Program-made: the position numbers and the translations under genes | Notes under the pieces: model-generated | What the model was told of the DNA's origin: nothing | What the model saw: the letters and a program-made list of their open reading frames with translations, nothing else | Databases searched by the model: none | Origin: CAVORD01 sp963698535 | Lineage (GTDB): Bacteria > Bacteroidota > Bacteroidia > Bacteroidales > VadinHA17 | Assembly: GCA_963698535.1 (NCBI GenBank) | Contig: CAVORD010000001.1 | Span: 248,001-312,000 of the forward strand | Direction: 5' to 3' | Length of the DNA stretch: 64,000 nucleotides | Part shown: positions 55,508-64,000 of the stretch, in pieces | Layout of the letters: the number at the start of each line of letters is the position of its first letter | Position numbering within the stretch: position 1 is the first letter of the stretch

Positions 55508-56611
55508 ATGAAAAATACTCCCTTTTTAAAGTTTCATCAGGCCGCCGGTGCCAAAATCGTGCCTTTTGCCGGTTATAATATGCCTGTTGAGTATACCGGT
55601 ATTAATGAAGAACATCTCCAGGTAAGAGAAAAGGCAGGTGTCTTTGATGTTAGCCATATGGGTGAATTCTGGGTTACAGGACCTAAAGCCACTGCTTTCG
55701 TTCAGAAAATGACCACAAATGATGTCAATGCTTTGTTCGACGGGAAAATTCAGTACACTTGCTTCCCCAATGGTAAGGGTGGAATAGTTGACGACCTTCT
55801 CGTCTACAGGTACAATCCGGAAAAATATCTGCTGGTAGTTAATGCTGCCAATATTGAGAAAGACTGGAACTGGTGCGTTAAAAACAGTCAGCAATTTGGT
55901 CTTGTCGCAGGTAAGGATCTTGTGAATGCCAGCGATGGGACAGCTCAGCTGGCCGTCCAGGGACCTCTGGCTCTTAAAGCGATGCAGAAGCTGACAAATG
56001 AGAAAATAACGGATATGGAGTATTATACCTTCAAGGTGCTTGATTTTGCCGGTATAAAAAATGTTCTCCTATCTACAACAGGATATACAGGGTCTGGCGG
56101 TTGCGAGATATATGTCGACAATGCCGATGCAGAAAAACTGTGGAATGCCGTAATGGATGCAGGTAAAGAATTTGATATCAAACCTATAGGGTTGGGTGCG
56201 AGAGATACATTACGACTTGAAATGGGTTTCTGTCTTTACGGTAACGATATAAATGATGAGACCTCACCAATTGAGGCCGGTCTGGGATGGATAACGAAAT
56301 TTGTCCCCGGAAATGATTTTATCGACAGACCAGTGATGGAGAAGATAAAAGAGAAGGGACCTGAAAAAAGACTCAGGGGATTTGTGATGGAGGAGAGGGG
56401 TATTCCACGTCAGCATTATGAAGTTGTTGATGCCTCAGGCAATATTATTGGAGAGGTCACTTCAGGTACTATGTCTCCCATGCTAAAGAATGGTATTGGA
56501 ATGGCATATGTTTCTTCGGCACATGCCAAGACCGGAACAGAGATCTTCATCAGAATAAGGAACAAAGATCTGAAGGCCAGGATTACTAATATCCCGTTTT
56601 ATAAATCCTGA
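55508..56611 (+). CDS. gcvT: glycine cleavage system T protein (aminomethyltransferase)
   Basis: A 367-residue tetrahydrofolate-dependent enzyme that takes the aminomethyl group from lipoylated GcvH to make 5,10-methylene-THF and ammonia. I start at ATG 55508 (MKNTPFLKFHQAAGAKIVPFAGYNMPVEY) because the family begins this way. Motifs are VFDVSHMGEF (about residues 44-53), the core TGYTGSGGCEIYV, GARDTLRLEMGFCLYGNDI and EITSGTMSPMLK-like GEVTSGTMSP near the end. No gcvH or gcvP lies beside it. The GcvH-like proteins at 9.8-14.4 kb lack the lipoyl site and are not suitable partners. Confidence 0.95.
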   Translation: MKNTPFLKFHQAAGAKIVPFAGYNMPVEYTGINEEHLQVREKAGVFDVSHMGEFWVTGPKATAFVQKMTTNDVNALFDGKIQYTCFPNGKGGIVDDLLVYRYNPEKYLLVVNAANIEKDWNWCVKNSQQFGLVAGKDLVNASDGTAQLAVQGPLALKAMQKLTNEKITDMEYYTFKVLDFAGIKNVLLSTTGYTGSGGCEIYVDNADAEKLWNAVMDAGKEFDIKPIGLGARDTLRLEMGFCLYGNDINDETSPIEAGLGWITKFVPGNDFIDRPVMEKIKEKGPEKRLRGFVMEERGIPRQHYEVVDASGNIIGEVTSGTMSPMLKNGIGMAYVSSAHAKTGTEIFIRIRNKDLKARITNIPFYKS

Positions 56612-56631
56612 ATCTGGCTGATCTGTAATCT

Positions 56632-57348
56632 ATGATTAAACCCGATATTCAGGTCTGTTTTACACCGGCCATCTTTCCTCTTTATAAGAAGGCAGAGGCA
56701 AATGTTGTCATTATTGATATTCTTCGTGCTACCTCTTCCATCTGTAATGCTTTTGCCTCAGGGGTAAAAGCCGTTATTCCTGTAGCCGAAATAGAGGAGG
56801 CACGGGAATACAAGAAAAGAGGCTATATGGTAGCAGCAGAGAGAGATGGTTATGTCCTGGATTTTGCAGACTTCGGTAATTCACCTTTTAACTTTTCTGC
56901 AGAAAATGTTGGAGGTAAAGAGATAGTATACTCCACCACCAATGGAACACGGACAATCACGATGGCCGGAGGGTGTAAAAATATTCTGATCGGGGCGTTT
57001 CTTAATATTACTGCAGTTGCCGATTTCCTTAAGAAAGATGGCGCTGATGTTATACTACTTTGTGCCGGATGGAAGAATAAGTTCAATCTTGAAGATTCCC
57101 TTTTTGCAGGCGCCCTCGCAAAGAAACTTCTCGATTCAGGATCTTTCCTTACGGGGTGTGATTCAACACTTGCTGCAATCGACTTATGGTCAGTGGCAGA
57201 GGCCAATCTGCTCGGATATATTGATAAAGCTGCCCAGAGAAGCAGACTCAGGGATAAAGGCCTTGATGACTGTGTTGAATTCTGCCACACTAATGATACA
57301 ACAGAGATAATTCCCGTATTTCGCGGTGGCAGGCTTGTAGTAATGTGA
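56632..57348 (+). CDS. comB: 2-phosphosulfolactate phosphatase family protein
   Basis: A 238-residue Mg-dependent phosphatase of the ComB family, first known from coenzyme M synthesis in archaea but present in many bacteria that do not make coenzyme M. Motifs are VVIIDILRATSSICNAFASG (about residues 24-43), AERDGYVLDFADFGNSPFNF, STTNGTRTI and LCAGWKNKFNLEDSLFAGALA. It lies between gcvT and serC; the actual substrate here is uncertain. Confidence 0.87.
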   Translation: MIKPDIQVCFTPAIFPLYKKAEANVVIIDILRATSSICNAFASGVKAVIPVAEIEEAREYKKRGYMVAAERDGYVLDFADFGNSPFNFSAENVGGKEIVYSTTNGTRTITMAGGCKNILIGAFLNITAVADFLKKDGADVILLCAGWKNKFNLEDSLFAGALAKKLLDSGSFLTGCDSTLAAIDLWSVAEANLLGYIDKAAQRSRLRDKGLDDCVEFCHTNDTTEIIPVFRGGRLVVM

Positions 57349-57391
57349 TTAACAGCATGTTAATAATTTATTAAAGATCATTGGAAATTCG

Positions 57392-57399
57392 TACATTTG
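57392..57399 (+). promoter_or_regulatory. -7 element of serC
   Basis: TACATTTG (TAnnTTTG) lies 37 bases before the serC ATG at 57437. Confidence 0.45.
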
Positions 57400-57436
57400 T
57401 AATATATTGGATACAAATCATATAATCAACCTAACT

Positions 57437-58507
57437 ATGAAAAAACATAACTTTTACGCAGGTCCTTCCATTCTGCCACAATACACCATCGACAATGTGG
57501 TTGAGGGTGTTAAGAATTTTGCAGGGACAGGACTTTCAGTACTGGAAATTTCACACAGAAGTAAAGAATTCATTGCAGTGGTCGACGAGGCAACAGCACT
57601 TTTTAAGGAGCTGCTTGATATTCCCGCAGGATATCATGTACTATTCCTTGGTGGAGGTGCGAGCCTGCAATTTGCTATGATTCCAATGAACCTGTTTGTA
57701 AAGAAGGCCGCATACCTTAATACAGGGGAGTGGGCTTCAAAGGCATTGAAAGAGGCTAAAATGTATGGTGAAACGGTAGAGGTTGCTTCATCGAAGGACA
57801 AGAATTTTAATTATATACCGAAGAACTTTACAGTACCTTCTGATGCTGATTATTTTCATATTACCACTAATAATACCATCTACGGTACCGAGATCAGAAA
57901 GGATCTCTCAGTTAGTGTTCCTCTGATTGCTGATATGTCTTCCGATATTTTCAGTCGTCAGATAGATGTTTCAAAATATTCCATTATTTATGGTGGAGCA
58001 CAGAAGAATCTTGCTCCGGCAGGTGTCACTTTTGCAATTGTTAAGGAAGATGTACTTGGTAAAGTTACCAGACCTATTCCAACAATGATGAACTATAAGA
58101 CCCATATTGAAAAAGAGTCGATGTTCAATACACCACCTGTATTACCTATCTTTGCAGCTCTTCAGACTCTTAAATGGCTTAAGGGCCTTGGTGGAGTGAA
58201 GGTAATGGAGAAGATGAATGTTGAGAAGGCAAAAATGTTGTATGACGAAATTGACAGAAATAAGCTCTTCGTGCCAACAATTGCTGATCCTGATGATCGT
58301 TCCTTTATGAATATCTGTTTCGTTATGAAGGAAGAGTATAAGGAACTGGAGGCAGGATTCAGCGACTTCGCCAAAACGAAAGGTATGGTCGGTATTGCAG
58401 GTCACCGCTCAGTTGGTGGATTCAGGGCATCGACTTATAATGCTCTTCCAAAGGAGAGTGTTGTGGCTCTGATCGATGCGATGAAAGAATTTGAATCGAA
58501 ACATTAG
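57437..58507 (+). CDS. serC: phosphoserine aminotransferase
   Basis: A 356-residue PLP enzyme making 3-phosphoserine from phosphohydroxypyruvate and glutamate. I start at ATG 57437 (MKKHNFYAGPSILP), the conserved family beginning; the frame is open for ten more codons upstream. Key segments are VLEISHRSKEF, LGGGASLQFAMIPMN, ADMSSDIFSRQID and the PLP-binding lysine in YGGAQKNLAPAG. The serA gene follows after a terminator, and the two encode consecutive steps of serine synthesis. Confidence 0.96.
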   Translation: MKKHNFYAGPSILPQYTIDNVVEGVKNFAGTGLSVLEISHRSKEFIAVVDEATALFKELLDIPAGYHVLFLGGGASLQFAMIPMNLFVKKAAYLNTGEWASKALKEAKMYGETVEVASSKDKNFNYIPKNFTVPSDADYFHITTNNTIYGTEIRKDLSVSVPLIADMSSDIFSRQIDVSKYSIIYGGAQKNLAPAGVTFAIVKEDVLGKVTRPIPTMMNYKTHIEKESMFNTPPVLPIFAALQTLKWLKGLGGVKVMEKMNVEKAKMLYDEIDRNKLFVPTIADPDDRSFMNICFVMKEEYKELEAGFSDFAKTKGMVGIAGHRSVGGFRASTYNALPKESVVALIDAMKEFESKH

Positions 58508-58520
58508 TATTAACCAAAGA

Positions 58521-58552
58521 ACTGCAGGATGTTACAACCTGCAGTTTTTTTT
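58521..58552 (+). terminator. Rho-independent terminator between serC and serA
   Basis: ACTGCAGG (58521-58528) and CCTGCAGT (58538-58545) form an eight-base-pair stem followed by eight T residues. It lies only 16 bases before the serA start, so serA transcription either reads through or begins within this spacer; an attenuation role is possible. Confidence 0.8.
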
Positions 58553-58567
58553 CAAAATAGTATTACC

Positions 58568-59488
58568 ATGAAAATATTAGTTGCAACAGATAAGCCATTC
58601 GCACCGGCTGCTGTAGATCTTATAAGAGGGGTAGTTGAAAAAACAGGCCACCAGCTGGCACTTCTCGAAAAGTATACCGATGTTTCAGATCTGCTTAAGG
58701 CAGTTGCTGATGCCGATGCAATGATCGTTCGAAGTGACCTTATCACTGCGGAGGTCCTGGCTGCCGCACCTAAACTGAAAATAGTTGTCAGGGCAGGAGC
58801 AGGTTATGATAATCTTGACCTTGCAGCATGCACTGCTAAAAATGTGGTGGCTATGAATACACCAGGCCAGAATTCAAATGCGGTTGCAGAACTGGCATTT
58901 GGTATGATGGTTTCCCTTGCAAGGGGTTTCTATGATGGTAAGTCGGGATCCGAGCTCAGAGGAAAAACTCTGGGAATTCATGCCTTCGGTAACGTAGGTC
59001 GCTATGTTGCTGAAATTGCAAAAGGATTCGGTATGGATGTTTATGCATTCGATCCGTTTGTCGATAAGAATGATGTCATTAAGGCAGGGGTTAAACCTGT
59101 TTCAACGGTAGAGGAACTATATTCAAAATGTCAGTATGTATCGTTGCATATCCCTGCAAACGATAAAACCAAGAAGTCTATAGGACATAAGTTACTCTCA
59201 TCAATGCCCAAAAATGCTGTGTTGGTTAACACCGCACGCAAAGAGGTCATTAATGAAGATGAACTGCTTAAGGTTTTTGAGGAAAGATCAGATTTCAGTT
59301 ATCTGTCCGATATCGCTCCTGATAATGCAGCTGTTTTTGCTGAGAGTTACAAGGGCAGGTTCTTCTTTACTCCCAAGAAGATGGGAGCACAGACAGAGGA
59401 GGCCAATATCAATGCCGGAGTAGCTGCAGCAGAGCAGATAGCAGATTTCTTTAAAACTGGAAATACTAAGTTTAAAGTTAATAAATAG
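58568..59488 (+). CDS. serA: D-3-phosphoglycerate dehydrogenase, short Lys-type
   Basis: A 306-residue NAD-dependent enzyme for the first step of serine synthesis. I start at ATG 58568 (MKILVATDKPFAP). It has the 2-hydroxyacid dehydrogenase layout (AGAGYDNLDL, NAVAELAFGMM, GIHAFGNVGRYVAEIAKGFGMDVYAFDP, and catalytic Arg in VNTARKEVINE) and no ACT regulatory domain. At the usual catalytic His of TPHIGA it reads TPKKMGAQTEEAN, with Lys. This is the type IIIK pattern known from Entamoeba and Bacteroides-like enzymes. It follows serC. Confidence 0.93.
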   Translation: MKILVATDKPFAPAAVDLIRGVVEKTGHQLALLEKYTDVSDLLKAVADADAMIVRSDLITAEVLAAAPKLKIVVRAGAGYDNLDLAACTAKNVVAMNTPGQNSNAVAELAFGMMVSLARGFYDGKSGSELRGKTLGIHAFGNVGRYVAEIAKGFGMDVYAFDPFVDKNDVIKAGVKPVSTVEELYSKCQYVSLHIPANDKTKKSIGHKLLSSMPKNAVLVNTARKEVINEDELLKVFEERSDFSYLSDIAPDNAAVFAESYKGRFFFTPKKMGAQTEEANINAGVAAAEQIADFFKTGNTKFKVNK

Positions 59489-59522
59489 CACCGGTTAACC
59501 GGATGCTATAAAACCGGACTTT

Positions 59523-59545
59523 GGGGAGTTGACGATAACTTCCCC
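59523..59545 (+). terminator. hairpin after serA, weak terminator candidate
   Basis: GGGGAGTT (59523-59530) pairs with AACTTCCCC (59537-59545) with one bulged base and a six-base loop. No T-run follows, so termination here is uncertain. Confidence 0.35.
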
Positions 59546-59587
59546 TATTCCCGGTATTTGTGGAATTTTATTAAACCAAAGTAAAAA

Positions 59588-60838
59588 ATGGCTGTAATTA
59601 AACCGTTCAGAGGCCTGAGGCCTCCAGCAGAAATAGTTAAAGATCTTGCATGTTTGCCTTATGATGTAATGAATGTTGAAGAGGCATTGGCAATGGCAGA
59701 GGGAAAGGAGAGTTCACTGCTTCATATTACCAGATCGGAAATCGATCTGCCCGCAGGAACTGATGTGCATGATCAGGTAGTATATGATAAGGCTGTCTCA
59801 AACTTTTCCCTTTGGCAAAAGAGGGGATGGCTTGTTCAGGATGCTGATCCCCACTACTATATATATGCCCAGACAATGGAAGGACGTACCCAGTACGGGA
59901 TAGTTGGAGCGGCTTCTGTAGATGATTACCTGAACGGCATCATCAAGAAACACGAACTTACCCGTCCTGATAAAGAAGAAGACAGAATGATCCATGTAAG
60001 GATCACAAATGCCAATATTGAGCCTGTATTCTTTGCATATCCTGCTGTTAAGGAACTTGATGATATTGTTAATAAAATCGTTAAAGGCCAGAAAGCCGAC
60101 TATGATTTTGTTGCTGAAGATGGCTTTGGTCACCATTTCTGGGTGGTGAAGGATAAAAAAGACAATGCAGAGATCGAGCGATTATTTGTTGAGAAAGTTC
60201 CTTTTACTTATGTGGCCGACGGACACCACAGGACAGCCGCTGCAGCACTGGTTGGAAAGGAGAAAAGAGAACAAAATCCCGGATATACAGGTAATGAAGA
60301 GTTCAATTTCTTTCTGGCAGTTCATTTTCCGGATAATCAACTAAAGATTATCGACTATAACAGGGTGGTAAAAGACCTTAACGGAATGACGCAGCAGGAG
60401 CTGCTTGCCAAACTTTCAGCTTCCTTTGAGGTGGTTAAGAAAGGAGCCAAAATTTATAACCCTTCAGGACTTCATAACTTTTCAATGTATCTCGAAGGTG
60501 AATGGTACAGCCTTACCGCTAAGCCGGGAACCTATAATGATGATGACCCGATCGGTGTTCTTGATGTAACTATCCTTACCGACCAGATACTGCAGCCTCT
60601 GCTTGATATCCAGGACCTCAGACGCTCAAAAAGGATCGACTTTGTTGGTGGAATAAGAGGACTGGGAGAGCTGAAGAAGAGAGTAGACAAAGGTGATTTT
60701 AAGGTAGCATTTGCACTCTTTCCCGTATCGATGAAACAACTTATTGATATTGCTGATTCCGGTAATATTATGCCGCCCAAGACAACCTGGTTTGAACCTA
60801 AACTTAGAAGCGGACTTGTAATACATCTGCTTGATTGA
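59588..60838 (+). CDS. DUF1015 family protein
   Basis: A 416-residue protein of the DUF1015 (HEPN-like/ParB-related) family, recognised by IKPFRGLRPPAEIVKDLACLPYDV, RPDKEEDRMIHVRITNANIEPVFFAY, the conserved VADGHHRTAAAALV (about residues 212-225, ParB/sulfiredoxin-like loop with paired histidines) and GGIRGLGELKKRVDKGDFKVAFALFPVSMKQLIDIADSG. Genes of this family often sit next to serA and serC, as here, which suggests a role in serine metabolism; related proteins are serine kinases (SerK, SbnI). Free-serine kinase activity is a reasonable hypothesis, not shown. Confidence 0.9.
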   Translation: MAVIKPFRGLRPPAEIVKDLACLPYDVMNVEEALAMAEGKESSLLHITRSEIDLPAGTDVHDQVVYDKAVSNFSLWQKRGWLVQDADPHYYIYAQTMEGRTQYGIVGAASVDDYLNGIIKKHELTRPDKEEDRMIHVRITNANIEPVFFAYPAVKELDDIVNKIVKGQKADYDFVAEDGFGHHFWVVKDKKDNAEIERLFVEKVPFTYVADGHHRTAAAALVGKEKREQNPGYTGNEEFNFFLAVHFPDNQLKIIDYNRVVKDLNGMTQQELLAKLSASFEVVKKGAKIYNPSGLHNFSMYLEGEWYSLTAKPGTYNDDDPIGVLDVTILTDQILQPLLDIQDLRRSKRIDFVGGIRGLGELKKRVDKGDFKVAFALFPVSMKQLIDIADSGNIMPPKTTWFEPKLRSGLVIHLLD

Positions 60839-60853
60839 CCTTTATCAAATAGG

Positions 60854-60904
60854 ATCCCGGTATTTTTCCCATTTCAATTACAGGGACTAAAATGCCGGGA
60901 TTTC
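60854..60904 (+). terminator. hairpin terminator after DUF1015
   Basis: ATCCCGGTAT (60854-60863) pairs with ATGCCGGGAT (60892-60901) with one T-G wobble; inner CCC/GGG and TTT/AAA matches extend the stem. A short T-rich run follows. Confidence 0.5.
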
Positions 60905-60932
60905 TTATTAAATTTGGTGCAATTCATCCATT

Positions 60933-61597
60933 ATGACTGATATTAAGACCAATTATGAGGAGTTGAAGCTTCGTGTCCCCGACTATGTGAGCATTGTGGC
61001 AGTTACCAAGACAAGGAGCATTGAGGATATCCAGACTCTGTACGATTGCGGTCACAGGATAATGGGGGAGAACAGGGTCCAGGAGCTTGGTGTCAAAAAA
61101 AGATCTGCTTAACTCCGATATCAGCTGGCATCTGATAGGTCATCTTCAGTCTAATAAAATTAAATATATTGCTCCTTTTGTAAATTTTATACATTCTGTG
61201 GATAGTGTTAAGTTACTTAGGGAGATAAGTAAGGAAGGAGTGAAGGCAGGACGAATAATTGATGTCCTGCTGCAGGTCCATATTGCGATGGAAGAGACTA
61301 AATTCGGCTTTTCAAAAGATGAAATAGAGAAAATAGGCGATGGCGGTCCGGGAATTGATCTGCCAGGCGTCAGGGTAAGAGGCTTGATGGGAATGGCATC
61401 ATTTAGTGATGATGTTAAACTTGTAAGAAGTGAATTCAGGTCACTGAGAACTATTTTCGATAAGATGAAGAGCGGGAAGTACAACGGTAAAGAGTTCGAC
61501 ACTACTCTCTATGGGAATGTCATCTGATTATAAAATAGCAATTGATGAAGGTTCTAATATGATAAGAGTGGGAACTTCTATCTTTGGAGAGAGATAA
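60933..61597 (+). CDS. yggS: YggS-family PLP-binding protein (two frameshifts)
   Basis: The YggS/PLPBP family maintains pyridoxal-phosphate balance. From ATG 60933 it reads MTDIKTNYEELKLRVPDYVSIVAVTKTRSIEDIQTLYDCG, with the PLP lysine in AVTKTRS, then RIMGENRVQEL. The frame changes near 61092 (one extra base), after which SDISWHLIGHLQSNKIKYIAPFVNFIHSVDS follows, and again near 61505, after which LSMGMSSDYKIAIDEGSNMIRVGTSIFGER runs to the stop at 61597. Corrected length is about 221 residues, normal for the family. Both indels are probably sequence errors. Confidence 0.9.
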
Positions 61598-61618
61598 TAA
61601 TAACAAAATTTACTGTAT

Positions 61619-62596
61619 ATGAATAAGCTAAACACCAGGTATCTGGGATTCGATTTAAGGTCACCTCTGATTGTTGGAAGCAGTGGATTGACATCGTCAT
61701 TATCAAAATTGAAGCAGGCGGAAGAAAATGAAGCGGGCGCTGTTGTTTTAAAGTCGCTCTTTGAAGAGCAGATCAATTACAGTGCCGGTGCATTGTCGGG
61801 AACATCAGACTATCCTGAAGCAGAGGACTATATTTTGAATTACACCAGATCAAATTCGGTGGATGAATATTTAAAACTGATCAGGAGTGCGAAAGAGAGT
61901 CTCTCTATACCGGTTATACCAAGTATTAACTGTATATCATCGGAAGGCTGGACAGACTTTGCAAAAAATGTAGTTTCAGCAGGAGCCGATGCTCTGGAGG
62001 TAAATGTCTTTTTCCTCCCGACAGATAAGCACCTTCCTTCCTCAGAGGCTGAGAAATTATACTTCAAACTGCTTGAAGACCTGAGAAGTAAGATAAAAAT
62101 ACCTATTGTGATAAAGCTTGGTCAGCGCTTCAGTAATTTGTTCTATGTAGTAGACCAGTTACATAAAAGAGGAGCAAACGGAGTCGTCCTCTTCAACCGT
62201 TTCTATGAGCCCGACATAGATATCGAGCGTATGGACATTGTGCCATCGGCGGTATTCAGCTCAGAAGCGGAACGCAGGTATGTTCTCAGGTGGATAGCGA
62301 TGGCAAGTTCCCAGGATATTAAGATTGATATATCTGCCTCAACAGGTGTAAACACGGGAGAAGATGCTATCCGATACCTGCTGGCAGGTGCCGATACAGT
62401 ACAGGTATGCTCCTCACTTTATAAGAACGGCATTACTCATCTGAAGAAAATATCGGATGAAATGGTTCTCTGGATGGACAGAAAGGGTTTCCGTAGTATC
62501 GATGATTTCAGGGGTAAGCTAAATTGGCTTAATTTCGAAAATCCGGCAACTTATGAACGCACACAGTTTATGAAATATTTTAGCTCGGAGGTATAG
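61619..62596 (+). CDS. dihydroorotate dehydrogenase-like flavoprotein
   Basis: A 325-residue TIM-barrel protein of the class 1 dihydroorotate dehydrogenase family. It opens with LNTRYLGFDLRSPLIVGSSGLTSSLSKLKQAEENEAGAVVLKSLFEEQ and has the FMN-region sequences VIPSINCISSEGWTDFAKNVVSAGADALEVNVF, IPIVIKLGQRFSNLFYVVDQLHKRGANGVVLFNRFY and GAGTVQVCSSLY-like GADTVQVCSSLYKNG. True pyrD enzymes have Cys or Ser as base in an NxSxPNxxG context; that loop here reads NVFFLPTDK, so substrate may differ. Such pyrD-like genes are annotated in many Bacteroidota but their reaction is not established. Confidence 0.8.
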   Translation: MNKLNTRYLGFDLRSPLIVGSSGLTSSLSKLKQAEENEAGAVVLKSLFEEQINYSAGALSGTSDYPEAEDYILNYTRSNSVDEYLKLIRSAKESLSIPVIPSINCISSEGWTDFAKNVVSAGADALEVNVFFLPTDKHLPSSEAEKLYFKLLEDLRSKIKIPIVIKLGQRFSNLFYVVDQLHKRGANGVVLFNRFYEPDIDIERMDIVPSAVFSSEAERRYVLRWIAMASSQDIKIDISASTGVNTGEDAIRYLLAGADTVQVCSSLYKNGITHLKKISDEMVLWMDRKGFRSIDDFRGKLNWLNFENPATYERTQFMKYFSSEV

Positions 62597-63120
62597 TCCC
62601 GGTAAAACCACCTGATCGCAGGATTCTTATCAGATCTGATGATAGTGCTCTTTTTGAGGGTTCAAAACCTTCAAGAAAAGCCTCTATTCTGTCAGCCAGA
62701 GCCTCTCTCCTCATCTCGTTGTCAATAGTTACGCACTCATTAAGGACCGAGTAGCATTCGATGGAGAGCTCCAGCGGACCATCAAGAAAGAAAGAGATAA
62801 GATCCTCTGAATAGTCAGAATAGTCCAGTCCTGATTGCCAGGCAGAACTAATAAGCATTAGGCGCGTTGATGGATTGACAGATTCCCTGATGCCGGAAAT
62901 AATTTCACCTATATATTCAGGATTCTTCATGTCGTTCATGAATCCCGCTATAGTACTCTTGACTATCGGCATCATCTGATTTGTCATAAAAAGCTGCAAG
63001 CATTGAAATCAGGCCACCGACAGGAGGTCCGTTCCTTAGTTCATTAATAAGAAGCGATATCTTTCCCTTGTCTCCCTTTTCAATGAGTGTTTCCAGCAGT
63101 TTTAACTTATTGCTTTGCAT
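62580..63120 (-). CDS. small helical protein of unknown function (one frameshift)
   Basis: From ATG 63120 the frame reads MQSNKLKLLETLIEKGDKGKISLLINELRNGPPVGGLISMLAAFYDKSDDADSQ and then diverges near 62955; the other frame continues with KSTIAGFMNDMKNPEYIGEIISGIRESVNPSTRLMLISSAWQSGLDYSDYSEDLISFFLDG to the stop at 62580. A single-base correction gives about 180 residues of predicted amphipathic helices, like a short HEAT-type repeat protein. It overlaps the 3' end of the convergent upstream gene by 17 bases. I do not recognise the family. Confidence 0.6.
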
Positions 63121-63247
63121 AGATATAAAATCAATCAGGGAACAAAGCTACTAAAGAAATAATTGATAAATTTAAGGGTTTTTGAAAAGTAAAAATTAAA
63201 TACTAATTTAGTCCTATTGTATTGTCAGGTAATTAAACATTTACACC

Positions 63248-64000
63248 ATGAATAAGCCTAGAAAAATTTTTTCCAACAGGGTTATAGCCCTTACATTGAT
63301 GGTTTTCACTGTCGCTTTAGTATTCCAGGGGTGCAAAGGAGGTAAAAGCACTGGCCAGGATCAGGAAATAGGGAAAGTAACTGAAAACCTCGAGGCTATG
63401 AAAGACGTTAAGGAAGCAGAGAAGATCTTCTATTCACTTCCTTCTCCGCTTGAATCAGCTATCCTCATAAAAAATGCTGGAGCCAACTTCAACTATTCTC
63501 TTCTGAATCCGGTGGAAAATAAGGTAAATTATACCACCAATAAGAGCATGGCACTTAATCTGGGTATCTATACCTGCGATCTTAGCTTTGCCAGCCTTTA
63601 CGATCAGACACAGCTTCTGATTAACTATATGAATGCTGCTAAAACAATGGCTGATGGACTTGGTATCCTCGATGCAATAGAGGAGGAGACCATCGAAAAG
63701 CTGGAGGCTAATATCAATAACAGTGAGGTCATAATGGAGATCGTCTCCGAGACCTTCCTTAATTCAAACTCATATCTGGAAGATAATCAGCAACCTGCAA
63801 TTGCTTCAATCGTTCTTGTTGGTGGATGGATCGAAGGATTATATATAGCTACTCAGCTTGTTGATCTCAATGATTTTGACGGGAATAAACTTGTTGGCAG
63901 GATTATTGATCAGAAACTATCAATTGATATTCTGCAGAATCTTTTGAATAATCACAAACAGAACCCTGCGGTAGATCAGATCATTACTCAGGTAGATCAA
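63248..64000 (+). CDS. lipoprotein of unknown function (3' end beyond window)
   Basis: An open frame from ATG 63248 to the last base of the window, with no stop. The N-terminus is a lipoprotein signal peptide (FSNRVIALTLMVFTVALVFQGC), with cysteine as the lipidation site near residue 30, then a short polar linker (KGGKSTGQDQE). The remaining visible 215 residues are mostly acidic, helix-rich and carry no motif I know (for example SLYDQTQLLINYMNAAKTMADGLGILDAI, EDNQQPAIASIVLVGGWIEGLYIATQL). Gene context downstream is not visible. Confidence 0.75.
   Translation, partial: MNKPRKIFSNRVIALTLMVFTVALVFQGCKGGKSTGQDQEIGKVTENLEAMKDVKEAEKIFYSLPSPLESAILIKNAGANFNYSLLNPVENKVNYTTNKSMALNLGIYTCDLSFASLYDQTQLLINYMNAAKTMADGLGILDAIEEETIEKLEANINNSEVIMEIVSETFLNSNSYLEDNQQPAIASIVLVGGWIEGLYIATQLVDLNDFDGNKLVGRIIDQKLSIDILQNLLNNHKQNPAVDQIITQVDQ

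Overview
The window looks like chromosome from a Bacteroidota bacterium, most likely an anaerobic or microaerophilic member of the Bacteroidales or a close relative. Signs are a TonB-dependent receptor with a carboxypeptidase-regulatory N-terminus, a PorE-like OmpA protein, a DUF3822 gene next to rsmD, a Lys-type (rather than His-type) phosphoglycerate dehydrogenase, and several promoters with the Bacteroidota -7 element TAnnTTTG. No phage, integrase, transposase or CRISPR array is visible.

Layout. 1-9.4 kb: TonB receptor, a secreted protein of unknown family, arginine deiminase, a membrane protein/winged-helix regulator/CreD group, and an ABC-2 exporter pair. 9.5-18.1 kb: the most interesting part. 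A probable sigma-54 promoter with an upstream palindromic array precedes genes for a PstS-like binding protein fused to a GcvH-like domain, a Tat-exported four-cluster ferredoxin (HybA type), an NrfD/HybB-type quinone-interacting membrane protein and a second membrane-anchored GcvH-like protein. These are followed by a histidine kinase whose outer domain carries c-type haem motifs, a sigma-54 activator and an archaemetzincin. I read this as an uncharacterised, self-regulated membrane redox module. Both GcvH-like domains lack the lipoyl lysine. 18.2-27.8 kb: an operon for a predicted outer-membrane barrel, a 1933-residue secreted multidomain protein and a fibronectin-III-like protein. 27.8-28.5 kb: a 46-bp tandem-repeat island, then tRNA-Asp.

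28.7-39.6 kb: rsmD-DUF3822-pilin-like gene (minus strand), a RecD-like helicase and YjbQ (plus strand), then a six-gene minus-strand operon for nucleotide sugars (ugd, UDP-xylose synthase-like, rfbA, rfbC, rfbD) and a phosphohexomutase. 39.8-44.8 kb: rpsA, a STAS protein, RNase Z and guaA. All four are broken by many single-base indels, which I take as sequence error rather than gene decay. 44.8-48.7 kb: an S41 protease, a THUMP methyltransferase and a SiaB-SiaC signalling pair. 48.7-53.2 kb (minus strand): a large ABCG-type transporter, a flavin reductase, a second STAS protein and an Hpt protein. 53.3-64 kb: PorE-like protein, gcvT, comB, serC, serA, DUF1015, yggS (two frameshifts), a dihydroorotate-dehydrogenase-like protein, a frameshifted small gene and a lipoprotein cut by the window end.

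How parts fit: serC, serA and DUF1015 form a serine-synthesis group, with gcvT (one-carbon metabolism) nearby. The sugar operon supplies dTDP-rhamnose and UDP-glucuronate/xylose for surface polysaccharide. SiaB/SiaC, two STAS proteins and an Hpt protein suggest a partner-switching network. Function calls rest on motif recognition by eye; no database search was possible.
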